From: Ligula intestinalis
Lineage: Eukaryota > Platyhelminthes > Cestoda > Diphyllobothriidea > Diphyllobothriidae
DNA: 64,000 bases
Direction of reading: 5' to 3'
NCBI GenBank assembly: GCA_036362985.1
Contig: JAYGXS010000007.1
Location: 26,154,287-26,218,286 of the forward strand
Positions 1 to 10,551 of the stretch are shown here, piece by piece. The notes beneath the pieces are model-generated. The model was not told the origin of the DNA. It saw nothing but the letters and a program-made list of their open reading frames with translations, and did no database searches. Positions within the stretch are counted from its first letter, which is position 1; each line of letters begins with the position of its first letter. Made by a program: the position numbers and the translations under genes.

Positions 1-705
1 CACAAAAATGTTCTTGGTTGCACTCGTTTTGTTGGAAATTACGCCTTCTTTAAATGTTATACTCAAAGAAAGCGTATTTTTTGAGTTAAGAAATATTGCT
101 TTTTTTGGAATCTTTATGATTGTGAGCTGTTCGCTCATCATACATTGTATACGAAAATTTATTAATGCTGCCTATAATGTATGCAGCACGATACACATCC
201 ACTGCAACATTTTATGACAAAAATGTGACTTCTTCCTCAAGCTGTAGGCAAAAAACATACTTTTCATCCAAGAGGATGTATACAGTGCGCAGGTTGTAAA
301 CCTTGAATTCAGGTGTAGCAGTCGGTAGGTTTCGAAACTAATCGGTAATTTCGAAACTCTTTTTAAAACCAAAATATACCCTTTTAAGGATATAATTTAA
401 AGAATGCCTAAGTTTCTACAAAAAAAGAGTACAAAAAATAATTTCTTCATGCATGTTTTCCATAAATATATTTAAATTTACAAAGGCAGTCAAAATCAAT
501 GACATAAATGCATACTCAGAAAATAGCCATTTTTACAGTATATATTTTCTGCCAATGGTCAGAAAGAGGCTGGTTTAAATGCCGACTGAAATGACTTGAA
601 ACCACGCTTCACGATAACCAGTTTTACTACCATTCTTAATACCGATTCCGAGTGAGTCTCAATCTTTCGCAAATGTCGGCATGTTGCAGGAATGCTGAGG
701 CGTAC
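1..705. repeat. Foldback element, copy 1 (cut by the window edge)
   Basis: The right arm (about 400-705) matches the right arm of the element at 3685-5230. The centre (110-345) is the reverse complement of 4075-4310. Positions 1-100 match part of the left arm. The element is therefore a palindrome with very long terminal inverted repeats, and this copy lies in the opposite orientation to copy 2. No transposase reading frame is visible, so it is probably non-autonomous. Its true left end is outside the window. Confidence 0.75.
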
Positions 706-879
706 TCTACTTTGCATATTCTGCCAAATTTGGGTAAGATACGACAGTCCATTACGGCTAATAAGCCGTCAACTGTCCTTTAAGTTACTTTTGTCTCTGT
801 TGGTAATACTGTAGTGGTAACTTCTGCTCGACGCCCAACGATATCTTGACGCCACAGACAAGGTCACTCAGAGCATAGG

Positions 880-1250
880 ACCTTGCGCGAATGTACTTGT
901 TGGCCCGCCTCCGACAAGATGCAAATTGGTGCACGAGACACGGACCGCCCACGTCGGTGTCTGCCCTCGCGCCGTCCAAATAATCACCAAAGAGACAGAG
1001 GCAGATTTCGGTGGCCGCTCGAGATGACTGATACTATACTCTCTTGGCATTCTGCCCCCGCGCGGGGCAGACACGACGCCGCTGCTCTCTCACACGGCTC
1101 TCAAGGTCGAAGGCACGCCAGATCGAGTCAACCTTCGCATGAACTAATCTTCAACACTATTCGTCTTACTACTCTGGCTTTCCAAGACTTTTCTCATCTC
1201 CTAGGGAACCGGGCCATGACGATGGCAGCCGCTATGGTTAAACCTTAGTA
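880..1250 (+). repeat. Dispersed repeat family A, copy 1
   Basis: The 3' part (about 1150-1245: CTGGCTTTCC, then a pyrimidine-rich stretch, GGAACCGGGCC, and GGTTAAACC at the end) recurs at 3540-3640 and 30590-30690 on this strand. It also recurs inverted at 58470-58560, 59600-59720 and 60675-60800. The upstream part is GC-rich and less conserved. No convincing protein is encoded. Seven copies in 64 kb show a repeat family, but its class is not recognised. Confidence 0.65.
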
Positions 1251-1758
1251 AATAATACTATTATACTATACATATGTATTATACTATAATACTAATAATA
1301 GTACGTCCATATACTTGGCCTTTTCACGGTTAACGGCGGGGTTCAAAAGTGATCGCGAGGTCCAAACCGGTGGGTATTTTCTGCAGCGCGATCGATAACG
1401 GAGTCGCTATCACACATACATGCAGACAGCATGCTATCAAAAGTAACAAATGGTAAAAATGCCACTTAGGTATTGCTTTACTACTGACTACGTTACTAAC
1501 TAATAACCGGATATTTCTATCAACTCAAGATACGGACTCTTTAGAGAGAGAACTCCGATTCAGTACCCCGCGAAAGGTAAGCTCCGTAAAAAAAGAATTA
1601 ATGTGTGATATAATTTGCTTTAATTGATTTTACATTCAATTTTGCAAAGCAATGTACTTCCTTTTTCTCATCTGGTAGCAGTCATTTTGTCTTCCAGGCT
1701 GGCGCGGGTTGACCGCTCCACATCGTAGGCTCCGCAGTTTGAAGGAGACTGGGGGGAG
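1251..1758. other. Non-coding stretch with an AT-rich palindromic tract
   Basis: Directly after repeat A lies a roughly 50-bp tract made almost only of A and T (about 1246-1300), with interleaved TACTATTATAC and TATACTATAAT motifs that can fold back. The remaining bases show no reading frame, repeat or RNA gene that I can support. Confidence 0.5.
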
Positions 1759-1764
1759 GGGAGC

Positions 1765-2155
1765 GTTAACAGCAGTCTCAAACGTGAAAAACAAATTCTA
1801 AAGGATAAACAAACTCTGACTTTTCACGGTCCCATTCTTGAAGATTCTCATCAGCTAAAGGAATATGGCATAATGAATGGTTCCACCATATACCTCAGTC
1901 TCCCATTAGGATTTTTAAAGGATATAACGGCGAGGATGCTGGCAGTGTTGTCTGGGCTCGTGGGCTAATGAGAAAGACACTGTATTCAGCCTGAAAGAAC
2001 AGCTGTGGTATCAATGTCAATCACCTTCTACAGTTATGAATTGATGTTTTAGGGCGCACTCTTGAGCGTAAGACAGCATTTGGAGTCTTAGTGATTGAAG
2101 GTTCTTCGTGACGCCGAGGGATCCTTAAGTTTGTATTTCAGGATTGTTTATAGAA
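1765..2155 (+). pseudogene. Decayed ubiquitin-like domain coding remnant, probably tandem domains
   Basis: One frame (1765-1968) reads as the C-terminal half of a ubiquitin-like fold: a QTLTFHGPILED strand-turn, a HQLKEYGIMNGSTIYLSL segment, then LPLGF. It follows the ubiquitin pattern 'Q-x-L-x-F-x-G-x-x-L-x-D ... L-x-x-Y-x-I ... S-T-x-x-L-x-L'. Just downstream, in another frame, about 1971-2040 reads EKDTVFSLKEQL, typical of the first helix of a second such domain. ELMF followed by GALLERKTAFGVLVIEGSS continues it across two more frame changes and a TAG (to about 2105). These look like two tandem ubiquitin-like domains broken by at least three frame disruptions. There is no obvious start codon or splice pair. 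It could be a dead exon or a captured gene fragment. The fold call is from pattern only, with moderate confidence. Confidence 0.45.
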
Positions 2156-2219
2156 CAGCTTTTGTGTATAGGCCTCAAGAACAAGAATGGGAGATAATTG
2201 TGTCTCTATCTTTTTAAAT

Positions 2220-3249
2220 TCATATTTCCGGAACTGTTCTTTTCAAAATACATCCCTTCGAACTACTAATATAGAAAGCACACAAATTCACGAATCTTTT
2301 CTGCTGTGATTTTTCTCGTTCGGATCACGATATTCATGCTTCGCAGGCATTCAAATTACGCTCTCGATCCATCAATGCGTCCTAGCGTATAGCACTTGAG
2401 GCCGGATAAATCCACCAATATTTGAAGTTTTCCGTCCAGAGTTTGCCCTCAAAAAGTAATTCGTAACCGAGCACACGCAGTTGCCACACCATTGCTACAG
2501 CTTTACTCTTTTGGTCCGTTCACAGTGTCCACTTAATTGACCCACAGGGGAGCAGCAGGTTAGCGTACTGTCCTTTAAGAAATCCAAGGAAGGGCTGAGG
2601 CATAAGGGAGCACCATCCGTTAGGGTCTACTCCTTCAGTTGACGGTAATATCCAAAAAGGAGGCCATCAAATGTCAGAGTTTGTTTATCCTCCCGGCAGA
2701 ATTTGTTTTCAACGTTGAAGCCCCCTTCTCCATCGTCTGGACGCCTGCATCAGCGGTGCAGTCGGTATGCGGCTTTTCTTACAAATGAGGTCTGTACCAT
2801 TTCCGACAGCGATACGTGAAGAAGAGGACCAGTCTCAGCGCACGTGTCTGCCTGCACAGAACGCTGAGGTTGCAAACCCGCCTTTGGAGTCCATTTGGTC
2901 CTCCCGCCCCCACCCTCTCTGCTTGTTTTTATTGGTGGAGGTTGCAGCCGAACTGTGAAGTGGCTTCGCCGCATCGCCTCACCTGAGTGCACATACAGCA
3001 GCCTGCAAAGGTGTGTCTTTAGGTCACACATGTTCCTATTTGCTTCTGCAGCCAACCGCCTTGCCATAGTAAATCTGAGGTGCCTGGCTGGTAGCCAGGC
3101 GTATTACGTGTTATTTGCTTGCATCATCCACTACAGGGTTCGCTGGCAAACGACAGAAAACCCTTTTTTCCATTCAGCACTTATGGTGGTTGTTAACGCC
3201 ACTGTGGAAACCCGTGATCGTCGACTCATCGCACGCCCCACTGCTGTTG
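2220..3249. other. No supportable gene
   Basis: Both strands were read. Short open frames near 2750-3070 have low-complexity composition and overlap one another in several frames, so they are not credited as genes. No repeat shared with the rest of the window was noticed. Confidence 0.5.
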
Positions 3250-3640
3250 ACGGCGTGCCTTTGGGGAAGCCAGGCAAAAGTGAGCGTGCCTGGCCTGCCT
3301 GTCGTGACCTCAATCCGTCTGGACAAACCTCAAGGTCGTAGCGGCCGCCAGACGCACTGACGCGCGACCTACTTATGGGCCCACGCGCGGTCCAACCAAT
3401 GACCTTTAAGACTGTAGCCAACGGTGGCCGCTCGAATCCCTGCTCTCAGACATCACTCCGGACCTAGCTCGCCTTGTGACTAGAAGTGCGGTCCGGCAAT
3501 CAAATCTTTCACAACCTATTCTTCTATTCTTCTGCAGTATAAACTATTCCTAACAAACTGGCTTTCCCAAGACCTCTCTCATCTTCAAAGGAACCGGGCT
3601 TGGAATATCGCAGCCGTTAGAGTTGAACCTTAAGAGCCTT
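3250..3640 (+). repeat. Dispersed repeat family A, copy 2
   Basis: This is the best-preserved plus-strand copy. Positions 3535-3640 align almost base for base with the reverse complement of 59600-59720 (CTTCTGCAG start, AACTGGCTTTCC, a pyrimidine stretch, GGAACCGGGC, then CGCAGCCGTTAG). Upstream, the segment around 3250-3420 carries 'GACCTCAATCCGTCTGGACA', which also occurs inverted near 58790-58830. Confidence 0.7.
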
Positions 3641-3684
3641 AACATGTTGCGATAGCTGCGCCAAACAAGGGAGAAGACTGAACC

Positions 3685-5230
3685 CAGTAACACAAATGCA
3701 GTGTGGCTCGGAATTCCTGCAACATACCGAAGTTAGTGAAAGATTGATACTCACTGCCTAATTGGCATTGAGTAAGGTTAAAATACTGACTATCGTGTAG
3801 ACTTTTCTCAAGATATTTCAGTCCAAATAGGATGCTGTCTTTTTAACGACCGGTTACAAGACGCATGCACTGTAAAAAATGGCTACTTAAGTAGTACGTA
3901 TTTTGATTGCTGATTTTGACTGTCTTTATAAATTTGTATATAGTTTATGGACAACATGTAAGAAAAGAATACTTGTACTCGGTTGGTAGTAAATTATGCC
4001 TTCTTCAAAGTATTTACCTCAAGAAAGGGCATTTTTCGGTTTTAGAAAAGTGTATTAGTTGCCGCAGCATTTTGGAGTCTACCGACTGCTACACCTGAAT
4101 TCAAGGTTTACAAACTGCGAGCTGTGCACATCCCGTTTAAGAAAAAGTACGCTTTTGCCTGAGATGAAGAAGTCACATAGTTTTCATGAAATATTGCAAT
4201 AATGCTGTATACATTATAGGCAGCATTAATAAATTTACGGATACGATTTATTATGAAGGAACACCTCACAACCGTAAAAAATCCCATGATTCGATTTTTC
4301 TCTAAAACCGATGGATACACTTTTTTAACTATATACTTTAAAAGAGATGCAATATACTACCAAAAGAGTACAAGAAAGAATTTTTCATGCATTTTTCCAT
4401 AACATATATCGGAGTTAATAAAGGCAGTCAAAATCAATGATAAAAAAGCCAACTACTTAAGTAGCCACTTTTTACAGTACATGCTTTTTGTTAGTGGGCA
4501 AAAAGAAGCTCGCTAAAAAGCCAGCATCATATCGTGACTGAAATGACTCAAGAAAAGGCTGCACGATAATCATTGAGAAGAAGAAGACTCGATCGCTGGG
4601 ACAATATGTTTATTCGCCTGACGTTTCGACATCCGTTGCAGATTCATCATCAGAGACATAATCACAGAACCGCAGCAGATACAGGTAGTTTGTGCACAGG
4701 AGTCTGCCGTAAAATTTAAACGTGCAGAAAAAAATCGATAAATGCTTGGAGTGTGCGATGATTTGTTACGTCAGCAATGACCATCTGGCCTTGCGGTGTT
4801 GGCACAGGGTGATGCCTGTCTGTATGTCTGCGGCGGCCTGTCTGTTTGCCGAGCGGTGACTTGCTTTGGCCAAATTCGGTCTCAGCACAGAATATGGATT
4901 GGGCAAATCGTTGCACTTGCTGATGGATTGGGGGCTTATGAACCATGAGCCGAGAATTACTTGAAGCATGGTTCAGTGGCCTGTACTTGCTGCTGTTCCG
5001 TGATTATGTCTCTGGTGATGAATCCACGAAGGATGCCAAAACGTCAGGAGAATAAACAGATGGTCCCAGCGATTGAGTCGTCTTCTTTTCAATTACTTCC
5101 TAAGACTCACATGTTCGCTTGTATTGACGATAATCATTATTATAACCTTACTTAATGACGATTAGGAAGTGAGTATCAATCTTTCGCAAGTGTCGGCATG
5201 TTGCACGAATTCTGGGCCGTACTGTAGAGG
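3685..5230. repeat. Foldback element, copy 2, split by a Penelope-derived insertion
   Basis: The left arm (about 3685-4060) and right arm (about 4320-4574 continuing at 5127-5230) are inverted copies of each other. For example, GCATGCACTGTAAAAAATGG at 3863 pairs with the right-arm motif ending at about 4490. Likewise, AAAGATTGATACTCACT at 3740 matches the reverse complement of AGTGAGTATCAATCTTT near 5168. The centre is about 260 bp. Without the 552-bp insertion and one target-duplication copy the element is about 1 kb, with arms of about 370 bp each. No transposase is visible. It is possibly a non-autonomous foldback/MITE-type DNA transposon. Confidence 0.75.
4563..5138 (+). mobile_element. 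552-bp Penelope-derived insertion with a 12-bp target duplication
   Basis: The insertion (4575-5126) lies in the right arm of the foldback element. The sequence ACGATAATCATT occurs at 4563-4574 and again at 5127-5138, giving a 12-bp target-site duplication. The uninterrupted foldback copy at 1-705 shows the empty site. The insert begins with an inverted copy of the Penelope 3' box (about 4575-4660). It then carries Penelope endonuclease-region sequence (about 4780-4980, partly inverted; an SRELLEAWF motif remains at about 4950). It ends with the box in direct orientation (about 5009-5080) and the tail 'ATGTTCGCTTGTATTG'. That tail also ends the copies at 11640 and 5736. Confidence 0.8.
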
Positions 5231-5339
5231 TGGGTGGTTCATTGGGATACCAGTGAGAACAACATTTGTTAATACCAGCCATCAGAAGCAGACCAGACAT
5301 GTAGAAGTGAGGGCAAAAAAGCATCAACAATTGGGCATT

Positions 5340-5735
5340 TCAAGTATTTCCCTTTATTGTGGAATCAAAGACCTCCTGGGGGTGAATGGGCTGATTGCCC
5401 GGGGGTGCTACAAAGTAATTTTCAAAGCTCACAGCCGCATTAGCAACTATCTTTGGCGACACGCCGTCCTCCTCCTTGGGGCGGGGCACATCTTCGCGCA
5501 GTCCCTGCTCGAAACACTCACAGACCTCCAGCAAGGAGTGCATAGGCGGTACGTCTTCCTGATGCACGACTTCGGACACCTGCCCAGCACCACCACCACC
5601 AGATGAGGTGCCCTTGAAGGCTGTAGGCGTGAGAAGACAGCCTGCGAAGTGAATGGCTTCCTCGATTACTTCTTTGCAATTCTGGACGCAAAAGATAAAA
5701 ACAGAAGCACAATCAACACGTGCAAATACTGGGTC
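5340..5735 (-). CDS. Unrecognised open reading frame between Penelope fragments
   Basis: An open frame of about 130 codons on the minus strand stops at TGA near 5340. It has protein-like composition, with NCKEVIEEAIHFAGCLL, a short Gly-rich linker, and VVHQEDVPPMHSLLEVCECF. The upstream end runs into the Penelope tail at 5736, so the apparent start at 5768 is probably not real. A pyrimidine-rich stretch ending in CAG (GCGTCCAG, about 5687) could serve as a splice acceptor, making this a terminal exon. No family is recognised. It could be a captured host exon or a chance frame. Confidence 0.3.
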   Translation of the reverse strand, partial: DPVFARVDCASVFIFCVQNCKEVIEEAIHFAGCLLTPTAFKGTSSGGGGAGQVSEVVHQEDVPPMHSLLEVCECFEQGLREDVPRPKEEDGVSPKIVANAAVSFENYFVAPPGNQPIHPQEVFDSTIKGNT

Positions 5736-6370
5736 AATACAAGCGAACATGCGAGTCCCAGGATGCAATTGAGAAGAAGACGACTAGATTACTGGGACAA
5801 TACGTTCATTCGCCTGACGTTTCGATATCCGTCACGCATTCATTATCAGAGGCATTAGCAAATAACAGAAGCAGAAACGAGTAATACGTACACAGGAGTA
5901 TGCAGTGTACATAGGATACAGTCATTACTCCAAACATACAGCGACAATTAACGTTAATTGCTTTCTTGCGCGTGGATAGTTTGTTTGACGGCACGCGGGC
6001 CGTGACCTGTTGAACTTTCATCATTGGCAGTGGACTCGGCTACCTGGCCCTCCGGTGTTAGCGGTGGCCTGTCCGTTCCCTAAGTTGGCCAAATTGGGTC
6101 TCAGCACCGAATATGGATTGGGCTAATCGCTGCAGTTGTTTATGGATTGGGGGCCTGTGAACCATGACTTAAGTAGTCCTCGGCTCACCCGATTTTCACC
6201 TCTTGCGAGAATTTCGGCCTCGTCAAATTTGAATGTGTGGCCGGGTCTTGTCGAATAAGCCGCAACTTGAGAATTGGCATCATTTCGCGTGTTCGGCAAT
6301 TCAGATGTCGAAACGTCAGGCGAATAAACCTATCGTTCTAGCGATCGAGTCATTTCCTTCTCAATATTGG
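5736..6370 (-). mobile_element. Penelope-like fragment, minus strand, GIY-YIG C-terminal region
   Basis: This is the reverse complement of the 3' end of the element at 10560-11640. Shared signatures include TTAACGTTAATTG, the 'AATATGGATTGGG' stretch, the ACTT-GAGT-CATGG region after SRELLES, and the terminal tail 'CAATACAAGCGAACAT' (reverse sense) at 5736. The 3' box lies at about 5785-5860 in minus orientation. A partial box in plus orientation lies at about 6300-6370, so the 5' end again carries an inverted copy of the 3' terminus. The coding part is broken. Confidence 0.7.
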
Positions 6371-7339
6371 GTCGGTCGGACGACCAAATTTCACGCCTGC
6401 TCCTGGAGGCATGGCACTCGCACGCGGATTCTATTAAAAGACACATCGATCTTTCTGATGCTTTGCTGGCGTGCTCAAGGTCACTCCCGGCAGAGCTGAG
6501 CTGAATATGCAGTGCATCGTGCGCGTCTTTTATCCCTTGACGGTGGGCTCACCCGAGAGTTCGAAACGACGGGCAACTAACCTACTGGTCCCAGAGAAGG
6601 CTTTCCCATCCTCTATTCAATTATCTGGGCCTCGCATATTTTCGACCATTCAAAGTAAACTATTTCAAATCCGGCAAAAAATAACCAATACACTAAGTGA
6701 GCCTAGAAGCGATAGTTCGGTAGGAATTCGTAGATGGAAACAACTGTCTCGGTGACGGCAGCGTTTTTAGAAAAGAAATCGGAACCACTATCGGATTAAG
6801 GGAATTATTTCAAATCTGCTAAAAACAGCAATTAATTATGTCCCGCTGGTAGTCATCTGGTGAATTATAAATTTATTGCTTAGAAAATCTTGCTTGGGCA
6901 GTCAGCCAACCATCTTACTGCATCATAAATGCTAGATTCAACTGGAGCTACGAGGCCCCACCAAGAGAGCCATGAATTTGATCACACTTGGGTCATGTCG
7001 CGCATCAAGCCCACTGCAACAGGTTAAATATCGTCCCAGATTCTCAGATTTTCTTCTTCTACCTATCTTACTTCTACACACCAATCGAAGCAGACAAATC
7101 TAGTGTGAGGGGTTCAAGTTTCACTCTGTACTCACTTGTATCAACGAAAAAAATACTGATAGGTAATATAAATTTGATTGCAGACCAACTCTTATCATGT
7201 CAATCTGAAAGTAACCGGATGGTTTATGCCAGCCTCGTTTGTTATGAATGCTTGGCTGTGAACGTGACGTAAGAAAGTAAACTGGAATTATATTAACGCC
7301 GCTGCCTGAGAACGTTCAGCAACAGGAGTTTATGTAGTG
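6371..7339. other. Mostly unassigned, with one SINE fragment
   Basis: About 6845-7010 resembles the non-tRNA part of the SINEs at 21110-21400 and 22590-22880. Shared pieces are a GCTTAGAAAATC-type motif, CTTGGGCAGTCA and TTTGATCACACTTGGGTC. The remainder shows no gene or repeat that can be supported. Confidence 0.4.
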
Positions 7340-7832
7340 AAATTCATTAATCCCTAATCCCAGCATTTTGTCCGACGAAAACGGCAGTTATAGGGCTTTA
7401 TAGGTAGGGAATAAGGAAAGGCAGTGGAATATACAATAAAAACTGCTATATGCATTTTTATTTTATCGTATTTAGAAATTTTATTGATTTATTTCTGTAG
7501 CTTTTCCTAATCTGAGTTATCGTTTAACGTTGTGCAGAAAAAAAACGATTATCAAATTGCAGGTTTCTTAAAATTCCTGAAAGATAGAAATTGTAGATAG
7601 GAGGTTGTCTACTTCAACTTACTTGACGTTAAACTTACCATTCTAGAGTCAGATTAGTAAACTGCGCGGAACAACTTACTCCCAGCGGCCGCGGGAAGCA
7701 AATCGGACTAAATTTTCAATTTACACTTACTTCTCAAAAAATCCTTTTCTGCCTATCCTATTTCCCCACCTCCAAAAGCCTTATAATCAACGTTCCTGTA
7801 GGACAAAATGCTGGGACTAGGGATATATGAGG
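7340..7832. repeat. MITE-like element with about 85-bp terminal inverted repeats
   Basis: ATCCCTAATCCCAGCATTTTGTCC at about 7349 is matched, inverted, by the sequence ending at about 7830 (GGACAAAATGCTGGGACTAG). Homology continues inward for about 85 bp on both sides with mismatches. The centre is AT-rich and non-coding. The length of about 490 bp and long arms fit a non-autonomous DNA transposon. The terminal dinucleotides are TA-rich, but a clean target duplication was not resolved. Confidence 0.6.
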
Positions 7833-8249
7833 TGTACTACATAAACTACGTTTGCTGACCGTCCTTCAAAATGATAGAGAACGGACTCGCTACAGAGAAA
7901 GTCGTGGAAAAAATTTAAAACCTATCAAGCTCCTGTTTTTGCCACGTCATTTGACGTCGTCGTCCTACATCAACGCCACAACCATCTCCTTCCCTTCCAT
8001 CTCCTCCTCCTCCTTCTCCTCACGAACTTAACATTGCTGCATTCAGACAGGTGCTGTTGCAGGCCTCGAAGAGAGGCCTAACCGCAAATCCGCCTCAGGC
8101 AGCGGCTTTAACATGCTTCCAGCTTACCTTCATTCCTCACCTACACAGCCAAGCATTCACGCCCGTAGAGGAGGATTGGCCAGACGGGTAAATAATGCAC
8201 ACAAAACTTCGTGGTGCTATCGTGTCTAATCTATAGGCTCTGCCGGTCT

Positions 8250-8660
8250 AAACAGTCACCCTTGGTTCGACCCAAAGCGGACTGTCGACGATCTGGACGG
8301 ATGCCTCTGTTTTTCCATTTCCGTTGGCGGAGTCTGCCATCAGCACGGAAAAATCAGGACGTGGCTTCCATACGGTGATGATCCTGGGAACCTTTGCAAT
8401 GCCCCCCCCCCCAGTGGGAACCCCCTTTTTTCTCCTAAATCCCACGCATTACCCCCACAAGGGCGACGGTTTTTCTCCTAAAAATCCCTGAGGAGTTTTT
8501 TCACTGTCTGCTCCTATTTTCATCCTATGACTCAGGACAACTGGCCTCGCCAACAGCCTAAGCAACAAATTTTTTTGCTACCACTGCACATATGTACAAA
8601 TAGGGCACTCAAAGGAATTTTTCCTACATACCCTCAATATACTGATACTGATACTGAGAT
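8250..8660 (+). mobile_element. CR1-type LINE 3' untranslated end with a short tandem tail
   Basis: It shares blocks with 34600-34965: CGACAGTTTTTCTCCT-like, TCCCTGAGGAGTTTTTT, a TCTGCTCC-type stretch, GGCACTCAAAGGAATTTT, then CCTCAATATACTGATACTGATACTGA. The same end occurs inverted at 61765-61850 after a recognisable LINE frame. That identifies this block as a LINE 3' end with coding sequence absent or eroded. A 13-base C run sits at about 8402. Confidence 0.6.
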
Positions 8661-8750
8661 GTGGACCGCTGGGACAAGATTTTCGTTCGCCTGATGTTTC
8701 GAAATCCGTCGCAGATTCTTCATCAAAGACATTAGCAGAAACTGCCCGAG
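8661..8750 (-). mobile_element. Isolated Penelope 3' box, minus strand
   Basis: This is the reverse complement of the box found at 11507 and 5010: a GCTGGGACAA motif, TTCGCCTGATGTTTCG, ATCCGTCGCAGATTC, then a CATCA core. It directly abuts the CR1 tandem tail. No Penelope coding sequence accompanies it. Confidence 0.5.
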
Positions 8751-8779
8751 CAAGCTTCCCTTCGTACTGAATCTAACGT

Positions 8780-9440
8780 CCACCAGCTGTCAATCAGACG
8801 CTTAGAAAATCCTGATTGGGCGGTAGGCTGGGTAGGGAACTTGACCCAGAGTGTGTCCCCTAGTTAGGACACTGACTGTACTCAACCCTTGAGCTGGCTG
8901 TCGTTGGCCCGAAACCCACAGCAAGTCATGCCGAGTTTTTAACAATCAGGTCAGAGGAAAGCAAAACCAGGTGAAACATCATCTAGGCAACAGAAGGCCA
9001 CGGCCAGTAAAGAGAAGACTCATGCACAAAAACGACCAATACTTCAGAATCGAAGGTGACCAAGGATAAACGCTCAAGAAGCATTATTGTCTGTTCATCA
9101 AGTTCACTCCTGGGAAGTATTTCGTCCGGGGGGATAGCGAAGATACTCGGATCTCTGCATGGCGTATGATCCTAGGGGGGAGGGAAGCGAGTCTGTAAGT
9201 TCAAAAGGATACAATGATAGATAACTGAACCCAAATTTGATTAAGCTCACGGCTCCCGGTGAGACCTACCAGCTCACGTGGATAGGGCATTGACTGTACA
9301 CCTAAGCCTTGATCTTGCTGTCATGCATTCGAATTTCACACAAACCAACGTTTTCACAAGTGGATCAAATGAAGTATTCAAAGGTGCCAATAATACCTTG
9401 AATTAAATGGGACTGGTAGTCGTCTGGTGTGTTCGAAACG
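8780..9440. repeat. tRNA-like SINE fragments
   Basis: Two degraded segments (about 8790-8930 and 9240-9440) carry SINE-family phrases: GCTTAGAAAATCCT, GATTGGGCGGT, and tRNA-like patterns around 'AGCTCACGTGGATAGG' and CATTCGAATTTC. Neither keeps both Pol III boxes intact. Between them (8960-9230) nothing is recognised. Confidence 0.35.
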
Positions 9441-9534
9441 AAAACACATTTTATAATTTCAGTTGGCTTTTCACGAGATATGTAATCTGCTGCATATATC
9501 TTGGGAGTGGCGATCCATTGTGGAACCCCTTGTC

Positions 9535-9735
9535 CAAGTTTCTTGCGGAAAGCATGATTAAAGGTTTAACGTTTGATTAAGGAGTAGATAAAGTGTGGAA
9601 AGTGAACAGTAGAAAAAAATAAGTGCCGCTTGTAACTGTTTAGGAAGCCAAATATATATATGAAACGTATCAGGAGAGAATAAAATCGACAAACATAAAC
9701 TCCTACTGGTTCAAGAAAAGGATGTCTATTGACTG
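9535..9735 (+). repeat. Dispersed repeat family D, copy 1
   Basis: GCATGATTAAAGGTTTAACG followed by TTTGATTAAGGA, ACAGTAGAAAA and a diverged purine-rich stretch matches 44345-44530 in the same orientation. It is non-coding, and two copies only are seen. Confidence 0.5.
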
Positions 9736-10550
9736 GTAACGATATTAGACAACTCCTATTGGTAAAAATATAAAGGAAATGGTTGGATAGGCCAAAATTC
9801 GACTCATTGAAAATGTGTAAATGGTTATTATCAAAGGGCCTCTCTATGGATCTCTGCCGACGATTCATCTACTCGACCGTCTAGTCTACTTTACACGTTG
9901 GTAAATTTTAATTGGAGCGCACATCATGCCATTTCCACGTTGGCTTTGGTGGAACAAATCGGAAGGTATGGGAAGTTTCGCTGCATCCATTGGAGTTTGC
10001 CCTCAGCGAGGTTGATGACGAGATGCCGCATCGTTGGTTCAAAAAGACAGCACAGGCAGATGAGGTGAGATTTGGCACAAATAGTGGCACGCGGTCCAGT
10101 AACTGCAAAGGGAGCATCTACAAGGAGTCAGGGAAAAGAATATGAAGAACATTGCGGGGAAAACTGTCCTCAAAACGTAAAATTCATGTGAAAGCCTTAC
10201 CGCTTCCACAGCATAAAGGAAAACGTGAAAGCTAATCGGATTGGATGCAGATCAATAGAAAACGAAAAAGAAGCTGACAGTTCGATTGAAAACATGTGGA
10301 GGAATAAAATATTTTAAAAGCACACAATTGCGGAGCCCATTCTTAGGAAGGCAGAAATTTAGTCTGCTTACAGATTAAGGATATTTTAACGCCAGCAAAA
10401 ACGTAGTCGTATGTCACCTCAGATTTCTGTGGAGTTGAAATGCAATATGAGCATGGACTTCGTGTTGAGTAAGACAGCCGACGTCAAAGTAGTAAAGCAA
10501 AACATGTTTACTATTACCAAATAAGTAGGCAGTTATTCAAAGGAAACAGG
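9736..10550. other. No supportable gene
   Basis: An open stretch around 9910-10145 exists on both strands but has no recognisable domain and no splice context. The sequence may be the eroded 5' part of the Penelope relic that begins near 10560. Confidence 0.4.
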
Positions 10551-10551
10551 A

